Positions 1 to 6,667 of a stretch of DNA of 9,140 nt are shown here, piece by piece. Under the pieces are notes generated by a model. The model did not search any database, was not told the origin of the DNA, and saw only the letters and a list, made by a program, of their open reading frames with translations. Position 1 is the first letter of the stretch. Each line of letters opens with the position of its first letter. Source of the stretch: Parvularculaceae bacterium UBA4496 (GTDB lineage Bacteria; Pseudomonadota; Alphaproteobacteria; Caulobacterales; Parvularculaceae); NCBI GenBank assembly GCA_002388885.1, contig DGNI01000083.1, forward strand, positions 12,598 through 21,737. Direction: 5' to 3'. A program made the position numbers and the translations under genes.

Positions 1-880
1 GATTGCGCTTTTGCGGCATGATCGACGAGCCGGTGGAGAACGCGTCAGTGAGGGACGCAAACCCGAATTGCGGCGACGTCCACAAGACGATCTCTTCGGC
101 GAGGCGTGACAGATGCACGGCGGTTATCGCCGCCGCCGACAACAGCTCCAGCGCGAAGTCGCGCGATGAAACCGCGTCCAGCGAGTTGGCGCATGGCCGA
201 TCGAAACCGAGCGCGCTTGCGGTCGCGTCCCGGTCAATGGGAAACGGCGTTCCGGCGAGCGCCGCCGCGCCCAGCGGGCTTTCGTTCATGCGTTCGCGCG
301 CATCCATGAAGCGCCCGGCGTCGCGTGAGAACATCTCCACATAGGCCAGCAGGTGATGGCCGAACGTCACCGGCTGCGCTGTCTGCAAATGCGTAAAGCC
401 CGGCATCACCGCGTCGGCGTATTCAAGCGCACGTTTCGACAGCGCCGCCATCAGATCGCCGAGGCCTGAAGACGCGTCTTCAGCCGCGCTGCGGCACCAC
501 AGGCGGAAATCTGTCGCGACCTGATCGTTTCGCGAGCGCGCCGTGTGCAGGCGGCCCGCCGGCTCGCCGATAATGTCTTTCAGCCGCGCCTCGATATTCA
601 TGTGTATGTCTTCAAGTGCGCGGGAGAACTTGAATTCGCCGCGTTCGATCTCGCCGGCGATCTGGTCGAGCCCGTTCAGGATCGCTTTTGCGTCCTCATG
701 CAAAATGATCTTCGCTTCGGCCAGCATGGCCGCATGGGCTTTCGATCCGGCGATATCCTCGCGCCACAACCGCCTGTCGATATCGATGGAGACGTTGATC
801 GCATCCATGATCTCGGCGGGCCCGGTGGAAAATCTTCCGCCCCACATTTGGTTTTCTCGGGTATCGGTCTTATCTGACAT
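1..880 (-). CDS. argH: Argininosuccinate lyase, N-terminal 293 codons (3' end outside window)
   Basis: Argininosuccinate lyase cleaves argininosuccinate to arginine and fumarate, the last step of arginine biosynthesis, as a cytoplasmic homotetramer of the fumarase/aspartase superfamily. Translating the minus strand from the ATG at 880-878 gives an open frame to the window edge. Near the N-terminus is MWGGRF (residues 12-17), typical of ArgH. Next come TARSRNDQ (113-120) and GFTHLQ with the catalytic-type His164. The frame runs out in the superfamily signature [10 protein letters not shown] (284-293), which carries the catalytic serine loop. The family is about 460 residues long, so roughly 170 C-terminal residues lie beyond position 1. 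The gene diverges from the thioredoxin-like gene across only 29 bp. No Shine-Dalgarno sequence precedes the first ATG. Met12 (847-845) is an alternative start, which would put the N-terminus at MWGGRF. The family assignment is very secure; the exact start is not. Confidence 0.97.
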   Translation of the reverse strand, partial: MSDKTDTRENQMWGGRFSTGPAEIMDAINVSIDIDRRLWREDIAGSKAHAAMLAEAKIILHEDAKAILNGLDQIAGEIERGEFKFSRALEDIHMNIEARLKDIIGEPAGRLHTARSRNDQVATDFRLWCRSAAEDASSGLGDLMAALSKRALEYADAVMPGFTHLQTAQPVTFGHHLLAYVEMFSRDAGRFMDARERMNESPLGAAALAGTPFPIDRDATASALGFDRPCANSLDAVSSRDFALELLSAAAITAVHLSRLAEEIVLWTSPQFGFASLTDAFSTGSSIMPQKRN

Positions 881-884
881 GCGT

Positions 885-890
885 TCTATA
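885..890 (-). promoter_or_regulatory. Candidate -10 element for argH (TATAGA)
   Basis: Read on the minus strand, TATAGA lies four bases before the first argH ATG inside the 29-bp divergent gap. It matches the -10 consensus at four of six positions. No convincing -35 hexamer is visible 16-18 bases upstream. If it is used, transcription would begin at or just inside the start codon, giving a leaderless message or translation from Met12. Weak evidence. Confidence 0.25.
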
Positions 891-909
891 TGTTCGGCTG
901 GAGCGACAA

Positions 910-1518
910 TTGGCGAATCTCATCAAACAGCCGCGTTTTTGGCTCCTTTTATGGGGCGGGTTTGGCGCGGCGTTTCTCCTCTACGTCATCGTGACCGCCA
1001 GCGTAAGCCCGCGGACAAGCGCCGGGCCGTCAGCGCTCGACCATGACAAAGCGCTGCTGACCGGCGAAATGGCCGATTTCGTGTACACTTTTCCCCCGAG
1101 AGGCGCTTCGAGCGTCGGCTTCGATCATGAAGGCGATATGGTCTCGCTCGCTGATTTCCGCGGCAAGGCGGTGCTGCTCAATTTCTGGGCGACGACCTGC
1201 GCGCCCTGTCTCGTGGAACTGCCGTCTCTTGATGCGCTTGAGGGCGACCTTGGCGGGCGCCGGTTCGAAGTGGTGGCGGTCGCCGCCGACCCCCGCGGGC
1301 CCGAAACGGCGCGGGAATTTCTCGACCGTCTCGACATTAAAAATCTGAAACTCTACGCCGACCCGGATTTGCGCTTCGCCTTTTCTGTTGGCGGCGCCGA
1401 CGTCCTGCCAACCAGCATTTTATATGACGCCAAGGGCGAAGAGATTGGCCGGATCGTCGGCGAGGCGGACTGGGCGAGCGAGGAAGCGCGCCGGCTCATT
1501 CTTTCGGCATTGCCTTGA
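910..1518 (+). CDS. TlpA-like membrane-anchored thioredoxin-fold protein
   Basis: Predicted periplasm-facing thiol:disulfide oxidoreductase of the TlpA/ResA class (AhpC-TSA/redoxin fold), 202 residues. One hydrophobic segment (about residues 10-30), preceded by Lys6 and Arg9, acts as a signal anchor. The thioredoxin domain covers about 53-200. It contains the strand VLLNFWATT, the active-site pair Cys97-Ala-Pro-Cys100, and the cis-proline at Pro167 (VLPTS). Proteins of this type reduce disulfides in cytochrome c maturation or oxidase copper centres; the exact client cannot be read here. The start is TTG at 910, chosen because GGAG (900-903) lies six bases upstream and no ATG exists before the anchor. 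A TlpA-type gene next to argH is an arrangement I recall from alphaproteobacteria. No terminator is visible after it, so read-through into the lipoprotein genes 109 bp downstream is possible. Confidence 0.9.
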   Translation: MANLIKQPRFWLLLWGGFGAAFLLYVIVTASVSPRTSAGPSALDHDKALLTGEMADFVYTFPPRGASSVGFDHEGDMVSLADFRGKAVLLNFWATTCAPCLVELPSLDALEGDLGGRRFEVVAVAADPRGPETAREFLDRLDIKNLKLYADPDLRFAFSVGGADVLPTSILYDAKGEEIGRIVGEADWASEEARRLILSALP

Positions 1519-1571
1519 GAGAGGCGTCGCACCCTAGGATTGGCCGGACAATGCCGATATAGATTTTTGGA

Positions 1572-1590
1572 TGCGAGTAAGGGGCTCGCA
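1572..1590 (+). other. Small hairpin upstream of the first lipoprotein gene
   Basis: TGCGAG (1572-1577) and CTCGCA (1585-1590) are perfect 6-bp inverted repeats around a 7-base loop. They lie in the 109-bp gap after the thioredoxin gene. No T-run follows on either strand, so it is not a classic intrinsic terminator. It could be a 5' leader stem or a processing site. I found no convincing sigma-70 promoter in the rest of the gap. Confidence 0.3.
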
Positions 1591-1627
1591 CTGCGATCAA
1601 ACGGTTTCGAATTCGAGGGAGCAAATC

Positions 1628-3304
1628 ATGACATTTTCAAAAACGCTGCTGGCGGGCGCCGCCGCGCTCGCGCTGGTTGCCTGTGGAAAAAAGGATGAAG
1701 GCGCTGATGGGCCGTCCTCCGCAACCAGCCAGGAGGCCGCGAAGCTGAACGCCGACTCGCCGCTTGAAAAAAGCTTCCGGCTTTCCGAGGCCGAGCCTGT
1801 AGACATTGACGCGCTGTTTGGCTTGATGCCCGAAGGAAAACAGCCATCCTATGAAAGCGCAACCTTCGACGATCAGCTTGGCGCGACCGTCGTGTCAAAC
1901 CTGCGCTTTGCGGACGCCGACGATGGCGAAGCGGTGATGGTCGAGCGCGCTGAGTTTTACGGCGTCGATCTCGAAGCGATTGAGCGCGTGCGCTTGGCGG
2001 AAGACGCTGGTCCCGATGCCCCGTTTGAAAAAATCTTCGACAAGGTGCGTTTCTTCAATGTCGCGACCGAGGGCTTCGAAGACGAAGAAGAACCCGCAAA
2101 CCTTTCCATTGGCGGCGTCGAGTTCGATCAGCTGCAGCTGCGTCAGGGCGGGGCGAAGGGCGACGGCGCCGGCGATGAAGGCGCGCGTTTCTTTAACGCC
2201 GTCAGTCTCGCAGGGCTTTATTTCAAAGACATTCGCGTCGACACCCTAACGCCTGACGCACCCCCGGTTGTCATGTCAGCGCCTGACCTTCGTTTTGTCG
2301 GCGTCGGCGGCGGCAAGCTCGGCGCGATCATCGCCAACGATCTTGAATATTCCATGTCGCAGACTGACGAGTCGCGCGCGGCTATGCGCGAGGTGATGGG
2401 ACCGCAAGGCGCAATGTTCCTGAACGGGCCGCTCGCCGGATTTTTTGCACCGGAAAGCCAGCGCGTGAAGATGGCGTCGTTCGAATGGCGCAACATCGAT
2501 TTTTCAGGATTGCTTGAGTGGGGCCTGAAAGACGAAGAACCGCCAATGTCGGCGGAGAACCTTCTCGATCTCGGCACGTTCAGGGCGCTCGACATGGAGA
2601 CCTATATCGGCGGCAAGCTCGCCGGTACGGTGGAAGAAGTTTCCATGCCGGCGGCGAAATTCAAATGGATGATCCCGTCCGATATCCGCATTGACGCCAA
2701 GGGCGCCAGCTATGACTACACCGCTTATATTCCGGAGACGGAAGAAGCGGTGCTCGCCGTCATGAAAGAACACGGGCTCGACAAGCTGAAAAGCGACGGC
2801 TTCGTTGAATGGAAATGGAACGATAAAACCGGCGTCGCTGATCTCGACTATGTGGCGAACGCGCCGGGCTTTATGGATCTCTCTTTCGATCTCGGCTTTA
2901 GCGAGCTGAAACTGAACGAAATGGCCGCGGCCAAGGCGGCCGGAGAGGAAAAACCTTTCACCGCTGTCGGGTCATTCCGGAACCTCTCGCTGACGCTTGA
3001 AGACGAAAAGGCGCTCGATGCGATCTTCGCCATCGCGGCGCTGCAGATGGGCGGCACGGGCGAGGACCTGCGCCAGTCCGCGCCGGCGATGATCCGGCTT
3101 TCGGGCGCGCAGGCCGCGCAGATGAACCCGAAATTTTCCGAATATGTGAACGCCGTGGCGAACTTCGTCGCCAAGGGCGGCTCCCTGGAAGTCTCGGCGA
3201 ATCCGGCAGAACCCGTTGCTTTTGCTACGCTTCAGGAGACGGGCGCCCTCGCGCCGCAAACCATCCCCGACGTTCTCGGCCTGCAGGTGACGCACAAGGA
3301 ATAA
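1628..3304 (+). CDS. Predicted lipoprotein of unknown family, paralog 1 of a tandem pair
   Basis: 558-residue envelope protein that I do not recognise. The ATG at 1628 is chosen because GAGGGAG (1615-1621) lies six bases upstream and the protein then begins with a textbook lipoprotein signal: Lys5, a hydrophobic run, and lipobox Leu16-Val-Ala-Cys19. Residue +2 after Cys is Gly rather than Asp, so outer-membrane sorting is expected if Escherichia coli rules apply. Residues 20-48 are a charged, Ala/Ser-rich linker. The rest has short alternating hydrophobic strands, suggesting a beta-rich periplasmic fold, and is acidic. Blocks shared with the next gene are EPVDID...YESATFD...LGA (about 56-80), NLLDLG...PAAKFKWMIPSDIR (nt 2558-2689) and a C-terminal block with RLSGAQA (residues 461-501). 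No catalytic motif is evident. AsmA-like or DUF945-like proteins are conceivable comparisons on style only. Existence as a gene is secure; function is unknown. Confidence 0.88.
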   Translation: MTFSKTLLAGAAALALVACGKKDEGADGPSSATSQEAAKLNADSPLEKSFRLSEAEPVDIDALFGLMPEGKQPSYESATFDDQLGATVVSNLRFADADDGEAVMVERAEFYGVDLEAIERVRLAEDAGPDAPFEKIFDKVRFFNVATEGFEDEEEPANLSIGGVEFDQLQLRQGGAKGDGAGDEGARFFNAVSLAGLYFKDIRVDTLTPDAPPVVMSAPDLRFVGVGGGKLGAIIANDLEYSMSQTDESRAAMREVMGPQGAMFLNGPLAGFFAPESQRVKMASFEWRNIDFSGLLEWGLKDEEPPMSAENLLDLGTFRALDMETYIGGKLAGTVEEVSMPAAKFKWMIPSDIRIDAKGASYDYTAYIPETEEAVLAVMKEHGLDKLKSDGFVEWKWNDKTGVADLDYVANAPGFMDLSFDLGFSELKLNEMAAAKAAGEEKPFTAVGSFRNLSLTLEDEKALDAIFAIAALQMGGTGEDLRQSAPAMIRLSGAQAAQMNPKFSEYVNAVANFVAKGGSLEVSANPAEPVAFATLQETGALAPQTIPDVLGLQVTHKE

Positions 3305-3320
3305 GCGGTTAGAGTTAACC

Positions 3321-3356
3321 AAGGCCCGGAGCGCGATGGGGTGTGCGACGGGCCTT
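3321..3356 (+). other. Hairpin between the two lipoprotein genes
   Basis: AAGGCCCG (3321-3328) and CGGGCCTT (3349-3356) form a perfect 8-bp stem. An inner GCGC/GTGC helix (3331-3334 with 3343-3346, one G-T pair) lies inside it. The stem is just after the stop codon of the first lipoprotein gene, but is followed by CGCC, not a T-run. A strong intrinsic terminator is therefore unlikely. It could stabilise the 3' end of the upstream message or partly attenuate transcription into the second gene. A further small repeat, GGTTA/TAACC (3307-3311, 3316-3320), precedes it. Confidence 0.4.
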
Positions 3357-3441
3357 CGCCAGTGGTGGTTCTGGCGGCTTTGTGGGGTCAAAACTGGCGT
3401 CTTTAGCCTACGGCGCCGGCTCGGGGTATCAGGGGATCAGC

Positions 3442-5247
3442 ATGCCGTTTGCTATTGCGCCGTCACGTATTCGCGCCGCGCGGAACCTGTTTTGCATCTC
3501 GTTCGGTGTTTTCGCCGTTCATTCCTGTGCGACAACCACGCCGCCATCGCTGACAGCCGATGACTTGCTTGTTGCGCCTTATACCTATACCGCGGGCGAG
3601 CCGTTTGACGTTGACAGTTTTCTCGACGCTTTTCCGGATTGGCTCGCGACTTCATATTCGGCCGCACGTTTTGATGCGTCGCTTGGCGCCATGGTCATCG
3701 ACGATGTGAAACTTAGGTTTGCCGGAGCTGCAGAAACGGGTTTTCATGCGGATCGCGCCGTCGTTTGGGGCGCCAATATCGGCGCCATGAACGCGGTATT
3801 CGGCGGCACTGCCAACAATGCGACCAAGACAGGGCTGTTCGATCGCATCATGCTTGAGGGCGTACGTTCCGAAGGCATGCAGTGGGCGTCAGCTGCCGAA
3901 AGCGCCAGCATCAGCGTCGACAAATTGGTGATCGATGGACTTTCCGCACGTTCATACAATCTCGCCCCCAAGGCTGGCGTAGAGGAGGAATCGAAATTCC
4001 TGCGCAAGTTCGCGGCGATGTTGGGTTCGTTCGCTTATGACGGCGCGGCCTATTCAAACTTCTCGCTTAAGCTTTCGAATAACCGCGGTGAAAAAGTTGA
4101 TGTCAACATCGCTGAAGCATTTGCCCGCGGTTACAATGGCGGCGCCATGGAATTCCAGTCCGCCAGCGGCATTACGGCGTTTGTTCAGGAAGCGTCGGCT
4201 GATTTGCCAGTCGAGATTTCAGACAAACGCGAAACTAAGAAAGCTGAAGGTCCCTACGCGAAAATCATGAACCGCCCGCCCAGCGAGGCGATGAATGAAA
4301 TTTTGCGGCATCCAACCGCGATGCTGGCGGCGGCGGCCGGCGGCTCTGCGACGTCTTATGAAATCGATTATACGGAAACCCGGAACGCCGATATCAGCGG
4401 CGCCCTGTTATGGCTGTCGCGGTGGGAACTGCCGCCGATTACCGAAACAAACCTGATCGATCTCGGTGCGCAGACCATGCTTGGCTATCGCGAAAGCTGG
4501 GACGGAGAACTTATTCAGTCTGTTGATCGCATGGAAACGCCAGCAGCAGATTTCTACTGGCTGGTCCCATCGGATTATCGCGTCGCCTACAGCGGATACA
4601 CGCAGGAAATCGGAAAGATGTTCGGCGTGATGCGCAATCGCATGCCGCCCGGATTTTCGACCGAAAGTGCGCCGCAATTCGAGCAGGTTCTTACCGTCGT
4701 CAATGCACTGGGCCTTGAGCGTCTGGCCGGTGACGGCGACTTTTCCTGGCGCTGGAATGGAGGGACCGGCGATGTCGTCGTTTCAACCTCCAGCGATCTC
4801 GTCGAATTGATGACGAATGAACTCGGCTTCAGCTTTGGCGGACCGACCCTCGCCGAATGGGACGTGATGGCGCGCAATGATACGCCCGTCGCGGCGGCGG
4901 CGCAGGACATCAGCCTCAAGGCTTTCAATTTCGGTCTCGGCGATCACGGCATCCTCGATCGCGCATTTGCGTATGCGGCCGAGCAACAGGGCACGACGGG
5001 ACCTGAGATGCGTCAGTCAATGTCGGCGCTGGCAAGGCTTTCGGGCGCGCAAGCCGGCGCCGCCAACCCGCGCATTCCGTCTTATGCAAACGCGGTTGCT
5101 GATTTCATCGGCGGCGGCGGGCGGATCGACATTGTCGCCGCGCCCACAGCGCCTGTTGATGTGATGACGCTGCAAATGACAGGGCAATCGGCGCCGGAAA
5201 CAATCCCCGACCTGCTCAATCTGTCGATCACGCACACGCCTGAATAA
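3442..5247 (+). CDS. Predicted lipoprotein of unknown family, paralog 2 of a tandem pair
   Basis: 601-residue paralog of the preceding gene, also unrecognised. The frame is open from 3343, but the ATG at 3442 is preferred. AGGGGA (3431-3436) lies five bases upstream, and the protein then starts with Arg9, Arg11 and Arg14, a hydrophobic stretch (about 16-26) and a plausible lipobox Val26-His-Ser-Cys29. The His at -2 is unusual, and a second cysteine (Cys18) lies inside the signal, so lipidation is less certain than for paralog 1. Shared blocks are EPFDVD...YSAARFD...LGA near the mature N-terminus, NLIDLG...PAADFYWLVPSDYR (nt 4450-4581), and a C-terminal block (503-543, nt 4948-5070). By hand count that block has 23 identities in 41 ungapped positions with paralog 1. 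The region between the N-terminal and central blocks is much more diverged. The gene ends at a strong terminator. A duplication followed by divergence is the simplest reading. Confidence 0.87.
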   Translation: MPFAIAPSRIRAARNLFCISFGVFAVHSCATTTPPSLTADDLLVAPYTYTAGEPFDVDSFLDAFPDWLATSYSAARFDASLGAMVIDDVKLRFAGAAETGFHADRAVVWGANIGAMNAVFGGTANNATKTGLFDRIMLEGVRSEGMQWASAAESASISVDKLVIDGLSARSYNLAPKAGVEEESKFLRKFAAMLGSFAYDGAAYSNFSLKLSNNRGEKVDVNIAEAFARGYNGGAMEFQSASGITAFVQEASADLPVEISDKRETKKAEGPYAKIMNRPPSEAMNEILRHPTAMLAAAAGGSATSYEIDYTETRNADISGALLWLSRWELPPITETNLIDLGAQTMLGYRESWDGELIQSVDRMETPAADFYWLVPSDYRVAYSGYTQEIGKMFGVMRNRMPPGFSTESAPQFEQVLTVVNALGLERLAGDGDFSWRWNGGTGDVVVSTSSDLVELMTNELGFSFGGPTLAEWDVMARNDTPVAAAAQDISLKAFNFGLGDHGILDRAFAYAAEQQGTTGPEMRQSMSALARLSGAQAGAANPRIPSYANAVADFIGGGGRIDIVAAPTAPVDVMTLQMTGQSAPETIPDLLNLSITHTPE

Positions 5248-5257
5248 GGGCGGCATG

Positions 5258-5298
5258 AAAAACGGCCGCCTCGATAACGAGCGGCCGCTTGTTTTTTT
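5258..5298 (+). terminator. Bidirectional intrinsic terminator between lipoprotein 2 and dodecin genes
   Basis: The stem begins at C5263 and ends at G5287. CGGCCGC pairs with GCGGCCG over seven base pairs, then, past a bulged C, TCG pairs with CGA around an ATAA loop. Downstream on the plus strand is TTG followed by seven T (5292-5298). On the minus strand the stem is followed by five T (complement of A5258-5262). It can therefore end both the lipoprotein transcript and the convergent dodecin transcript; the plus direction looks stronger. Confidence 0.88.
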
Positions 5299-5313
5299 AA
5301 TCGCGATGATCGC

Positions 5314-5517
5314 TTAATCGTCGAGCACGAACGTCACCTTCAAGATGACGCGATATTCCTTGATTTTGCCATTGTCGAGAATAAGCGACTGGTCCTTCAC
5401 CCAGGCGCCTTCAACCTGCTTCAGCGTCTTGTTTGCGCGCTCGATGCCGGTTTCGATGGCGTCCTGAAAGCCTTTCTTCGAACCGGAAATAATCTCCGTG
5501 ACGCGGGCGACTGCCAT
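5314..5517 (-). CDS. Dodecin family flavin-binding protein
   Basis: Small 67-residue cytoplasmic protein matching the dodecin family, whose members assemble into hollow dodecamers that bind riboflavin, FMN or related flavins and act as flavin buffers. The sequence shows the family beta-alpha-beta-beta plan: strand VARVTEIIS, a helix with KKGFQDAIETGIERA (about 14-28), then two strands ending YRVILKVTF (55-63). Trp39 in GAWVKDQ corresponds to the conserved tryptophan that stacks on the flavin ring. At the position where the haloarchaeal protein has a flavin-contacting Gln there is Arg56, as in the bacterial YRV subtype. A near-consensus Shine-Dalgarno GGAGGA (complement of 5524-5529) sits six bases from the ATG. 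The gene lies downstream of hbd on the same strand but has its own promoter-like sequence, and the next element is a terminator. Assignment is strong. Confidence 0.93.
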   Translation of the reverse strand: MAVARVTEIISGSKKGFQDAIETGIERANKTLKQVEGAWVKDQSLILDNGKIKEYRVILKVTFVLDD

Positions 5518-5523
5518 AAATAG

Positions 5524-5562
5524 TCCTCCATGAGTATTTCTTCACTACGCCCCCGCGGAGGA
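5524..5562 (-). promoter_or_regulatory. Possible Shine-Dalgarno-sequestering stem before the dodecin gene
   Basis: On the minus strand TCCTCC (complement of 5557-5562) is perfectly complementary to the dodecin Shine-Dalgarno GGAGGA (complement of 5524-5529), with a 27-base loop. Two more pairs follow after one mismatch. The stem would exist only in transcripts reading through from hbd. A transcript starting at the predicted dodecin promoter would begin near 5555 and lack the upstream arm. A 6-bp match can arise by chance, so this is tentative. Confidence 0.25.
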
Positions 5563-5590
5563 TTAGAGCGGGTTCGACGGCGCGTTGCAA
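5562..5590 (-). promoter_or_regulatory. Predicted sigma-70-type promoter of the dodecin gene
   Basis: On the minus strand TTGCAA (complement of 5585-5590) and TCTAAT (complement of 5562-5567) are separated by exactly 17 bases. This matches the housekeeping consensus at four of six and five of six positions. It lies wholly in the 80-bp gap after the hbd stop codon, and predicts a start near 5555 and a leader of about 38 bases with a good Shine-Dalgarno. It is the best promoter-like sequence I found in the window. Confidence 0.6.
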
Positions 5591-5597
5591 ATCAGCG

Positions 5598-6476
5598 CTA
5601 TCGCGTCGGGACAGGTGTGTCGCCCGAATAGTCGTAAAAACCGCGGCCGGTTTTGCGGCCGAGCCAGCCGGCTTCAACATATTTAACGAGCAACGGGCAG
5701 GGGCGATATTTGGAATCGGCAAGGCCTTCGTAAAGCACCTGCATGATGGCGAGGCAGATATCGAGCCCGATAAAATCGGCAAGCTCCAGCGGGCCCATGG
5801 GGTGGTTGGCGCCGAGCTTTAACCCGGTGTCGATCCCCTCGACTGTACCGACGCCTTCGTAAAGCGTGTAAATCGCCTCGTTGATCATCGGCATCAGCAC
5901 GCGGTTGACGATGAATGCCGGAAAATCTTCCGACACCGCCATGGTCTTGTCGAGGCTGGCGATGACTGACTTCGTCGTTTCGAATGTTTCTTTGGAGGTG
6001 GCGATGCCGCGTATGACTTCGACCAGCTTCATCAGCGGTACGGGATTCATGAAATGAATGCCGATGAAGTTTTCCGGCCGTTCCGTCGCCGCCGCGAGGC
6101 CGGTGATGGAAATCGAAGAGGTGTTGCTGGCGAGAATGGCGTCGTTGGAAAGAACGCCGCTTAGGGATTTGAAAATCGCTTTCTTGATAGCCTGATCTTC
6201 GCTCGCGGCCTCGATAACGAGGTCGCAGGGGCTGAGCGCGGCCACATCGTTTGCCGTTTTGATTTTTCCGAGCGCGGCTTTTTCCGCGGCGGCGTCGATG
6301 GCGCCCTTGGCCGTCTGACGGGCGAGGTTTTTCTCAATGGTGGCGAGCGCTTTTCCCAGTTGCTCGGCGCTGATGTCGTTCAACAGGACGTCATAGCCAG
6401 CGAGGGCGAAGACATGGGCGATGCCGCCGCCCATTTGCCCCGCGCCAATGACGCCAACGGTTTTTATGTTGCTCAT
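5598..6476 (-). CDS. hbd: 3-hydroxybutyryl-CoA dehydrogenase (3-hydroxyacyl-CoA dehydrogenase family)
   Basis: 292-residue stand-alone NAD(P)-dependent dehydrogenase interconverting 3-hydroxyacyl-CoA (typically 3-hydroxybutyryl-CoA) and acetoacetyl-CoA, in short-chain fatty-acid or polyhydroxybutyrate-linked metabolism; orthologs are also called paaH or fadB2. The N-terminal Rossmann domain has GVIGAGQMGGGIAHVFA (8-24) and Asp34 at the end of the second strand. The active site is visible: Ser120 in NTSS, the catalytic dyad His141 (HFMNPVP) and Glu153 (VEVIRG), and Asn191 in the FIVNR motif. The C-terminal dimerisation domain contains GANHPMGPLELADFIGLD. Length is normal for the family. Seventeen extra in-frame codons lie upstream to 6527, but the ATG at 6476 is preferred, with GGAG (complement of 6484-6487) seven bases away and MSNIKTVGVIG as the usual family N-terminus. 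It commonly follows etfA; here two opposite-strand genes intervene. Confidence 0.95.
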   Translation of the reverse strand: MSNIKTVGVIGAGQMGGGIAHVFALAGYDVLLNDISAEQLGKALATIEKNLARQTAKGAIDAAAEKAALGKIKTANDVAALSPCDLVIEAASEDQAIKKAIFKSLSGVLSNDAILASNTSSISITGLAAATERPENFIGIHFMNPVPLMKLVEVIRGIATSKETFETTKSVIASLDKTMAVSEDFPAFIVNRVLMPMINEAIYTLYEGVGTVEGIDTGLKLGANHPMGPLELADFIGLDICLAIMQVLYEGLADSKYRPCPLLVKYVEAGWLGRKTGRGFYDYSGDTPVPTR

Positions 6477-6515
6477 GAGCCCGCTCCGATCCCGATTACC
6501 CTGATCCTTGGGCGA

Positions 6516-6530
6516 GCGATACTGCATCGC
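6516..6530. promoter_or_regulatory. Dyad GCGAT-N5-ATCGC upstream of hbd (candidate operator)
   Basis: Perfect 5-bp inverted repeats (6516-6520 and 6526-6530) centred about 47 bases before the hbd start codon, in the 191-bp divergent region shared with the regulator gene. The position suits a repressor site over an hbd promoter, though no clear promoter hexamers could be fixed. A dyad this short is expected by chance at some rate. Confidence 0.3.
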
Positions 6531-6625
6531 AACATTAAGCGGGGCAAGGGCGTTTATGGCTGATGTTCTGATGAGACCGCTTCGGCGCTTTCATGACGCG
6601 TTCTGACGTGCGGCGCTGGAGTTTC

Positions 6626-6641
6626 TTGCACCGCTCTGCAA
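6626..6641. promoter_or_regulatory. Dyad TTGCA-N6-TGCAA upstream of the AraC-type regulator (candidate operator)
   Basis: Perfect 5-bp inverted repeats 27 bases before the regulator start codon (6668). The location fits autoregulation by the encoded DNA-binding protein or control by another factor. AraC-family proteins usually prefer direct repeats, so self-binding is not implied by the symmetry. The rest of the 191-bp gap (6477-6667) shows no convincing promoter pair to me. Confidence 0.3.
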
Positions 6642-6667
6642 AGCTTGTCCGAAACACGAGGCGGAAA

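Noticed and set aside
543..1046. Plus-strand open frame of 167 codons across the argH start and the thioredoxin gene
   Set aside because: It is antisense to argH, whose minus-strand frame has unmistakable family motifs, and runs out of frame through the thioredoxin gene. The translation is low-complexity and resembles no protein.
3343..3441. Upstream extension of the second lipoprotein to an ATG-free start at 3343
   Set aside because: The extra 33 residues are Gly/Ser-rich with no signal character, there is no ribosome site, and they overlap the intergenic stem. The ATG at 3442 has a good Shine-Dalgarno and starts a signal sequence.
6569..6600. CTGATGAG followed by a GC-rich hairpin, resembling a hammerhead ribozyme core
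   Set aside because: The required GAAA segment and the closing third helix are absent, so the catalytic core cannot form. It is treated as chance.
6593..6667. N-terminal extension of the AraC-type regulator from the ATG at 6593
   Set aside because: No Shine-Dalgarno precedes it. The 25 added residues are basic, and they would overlap the TTGCA dyad. The ATG at 6668 has GAGG at suitable spacing.
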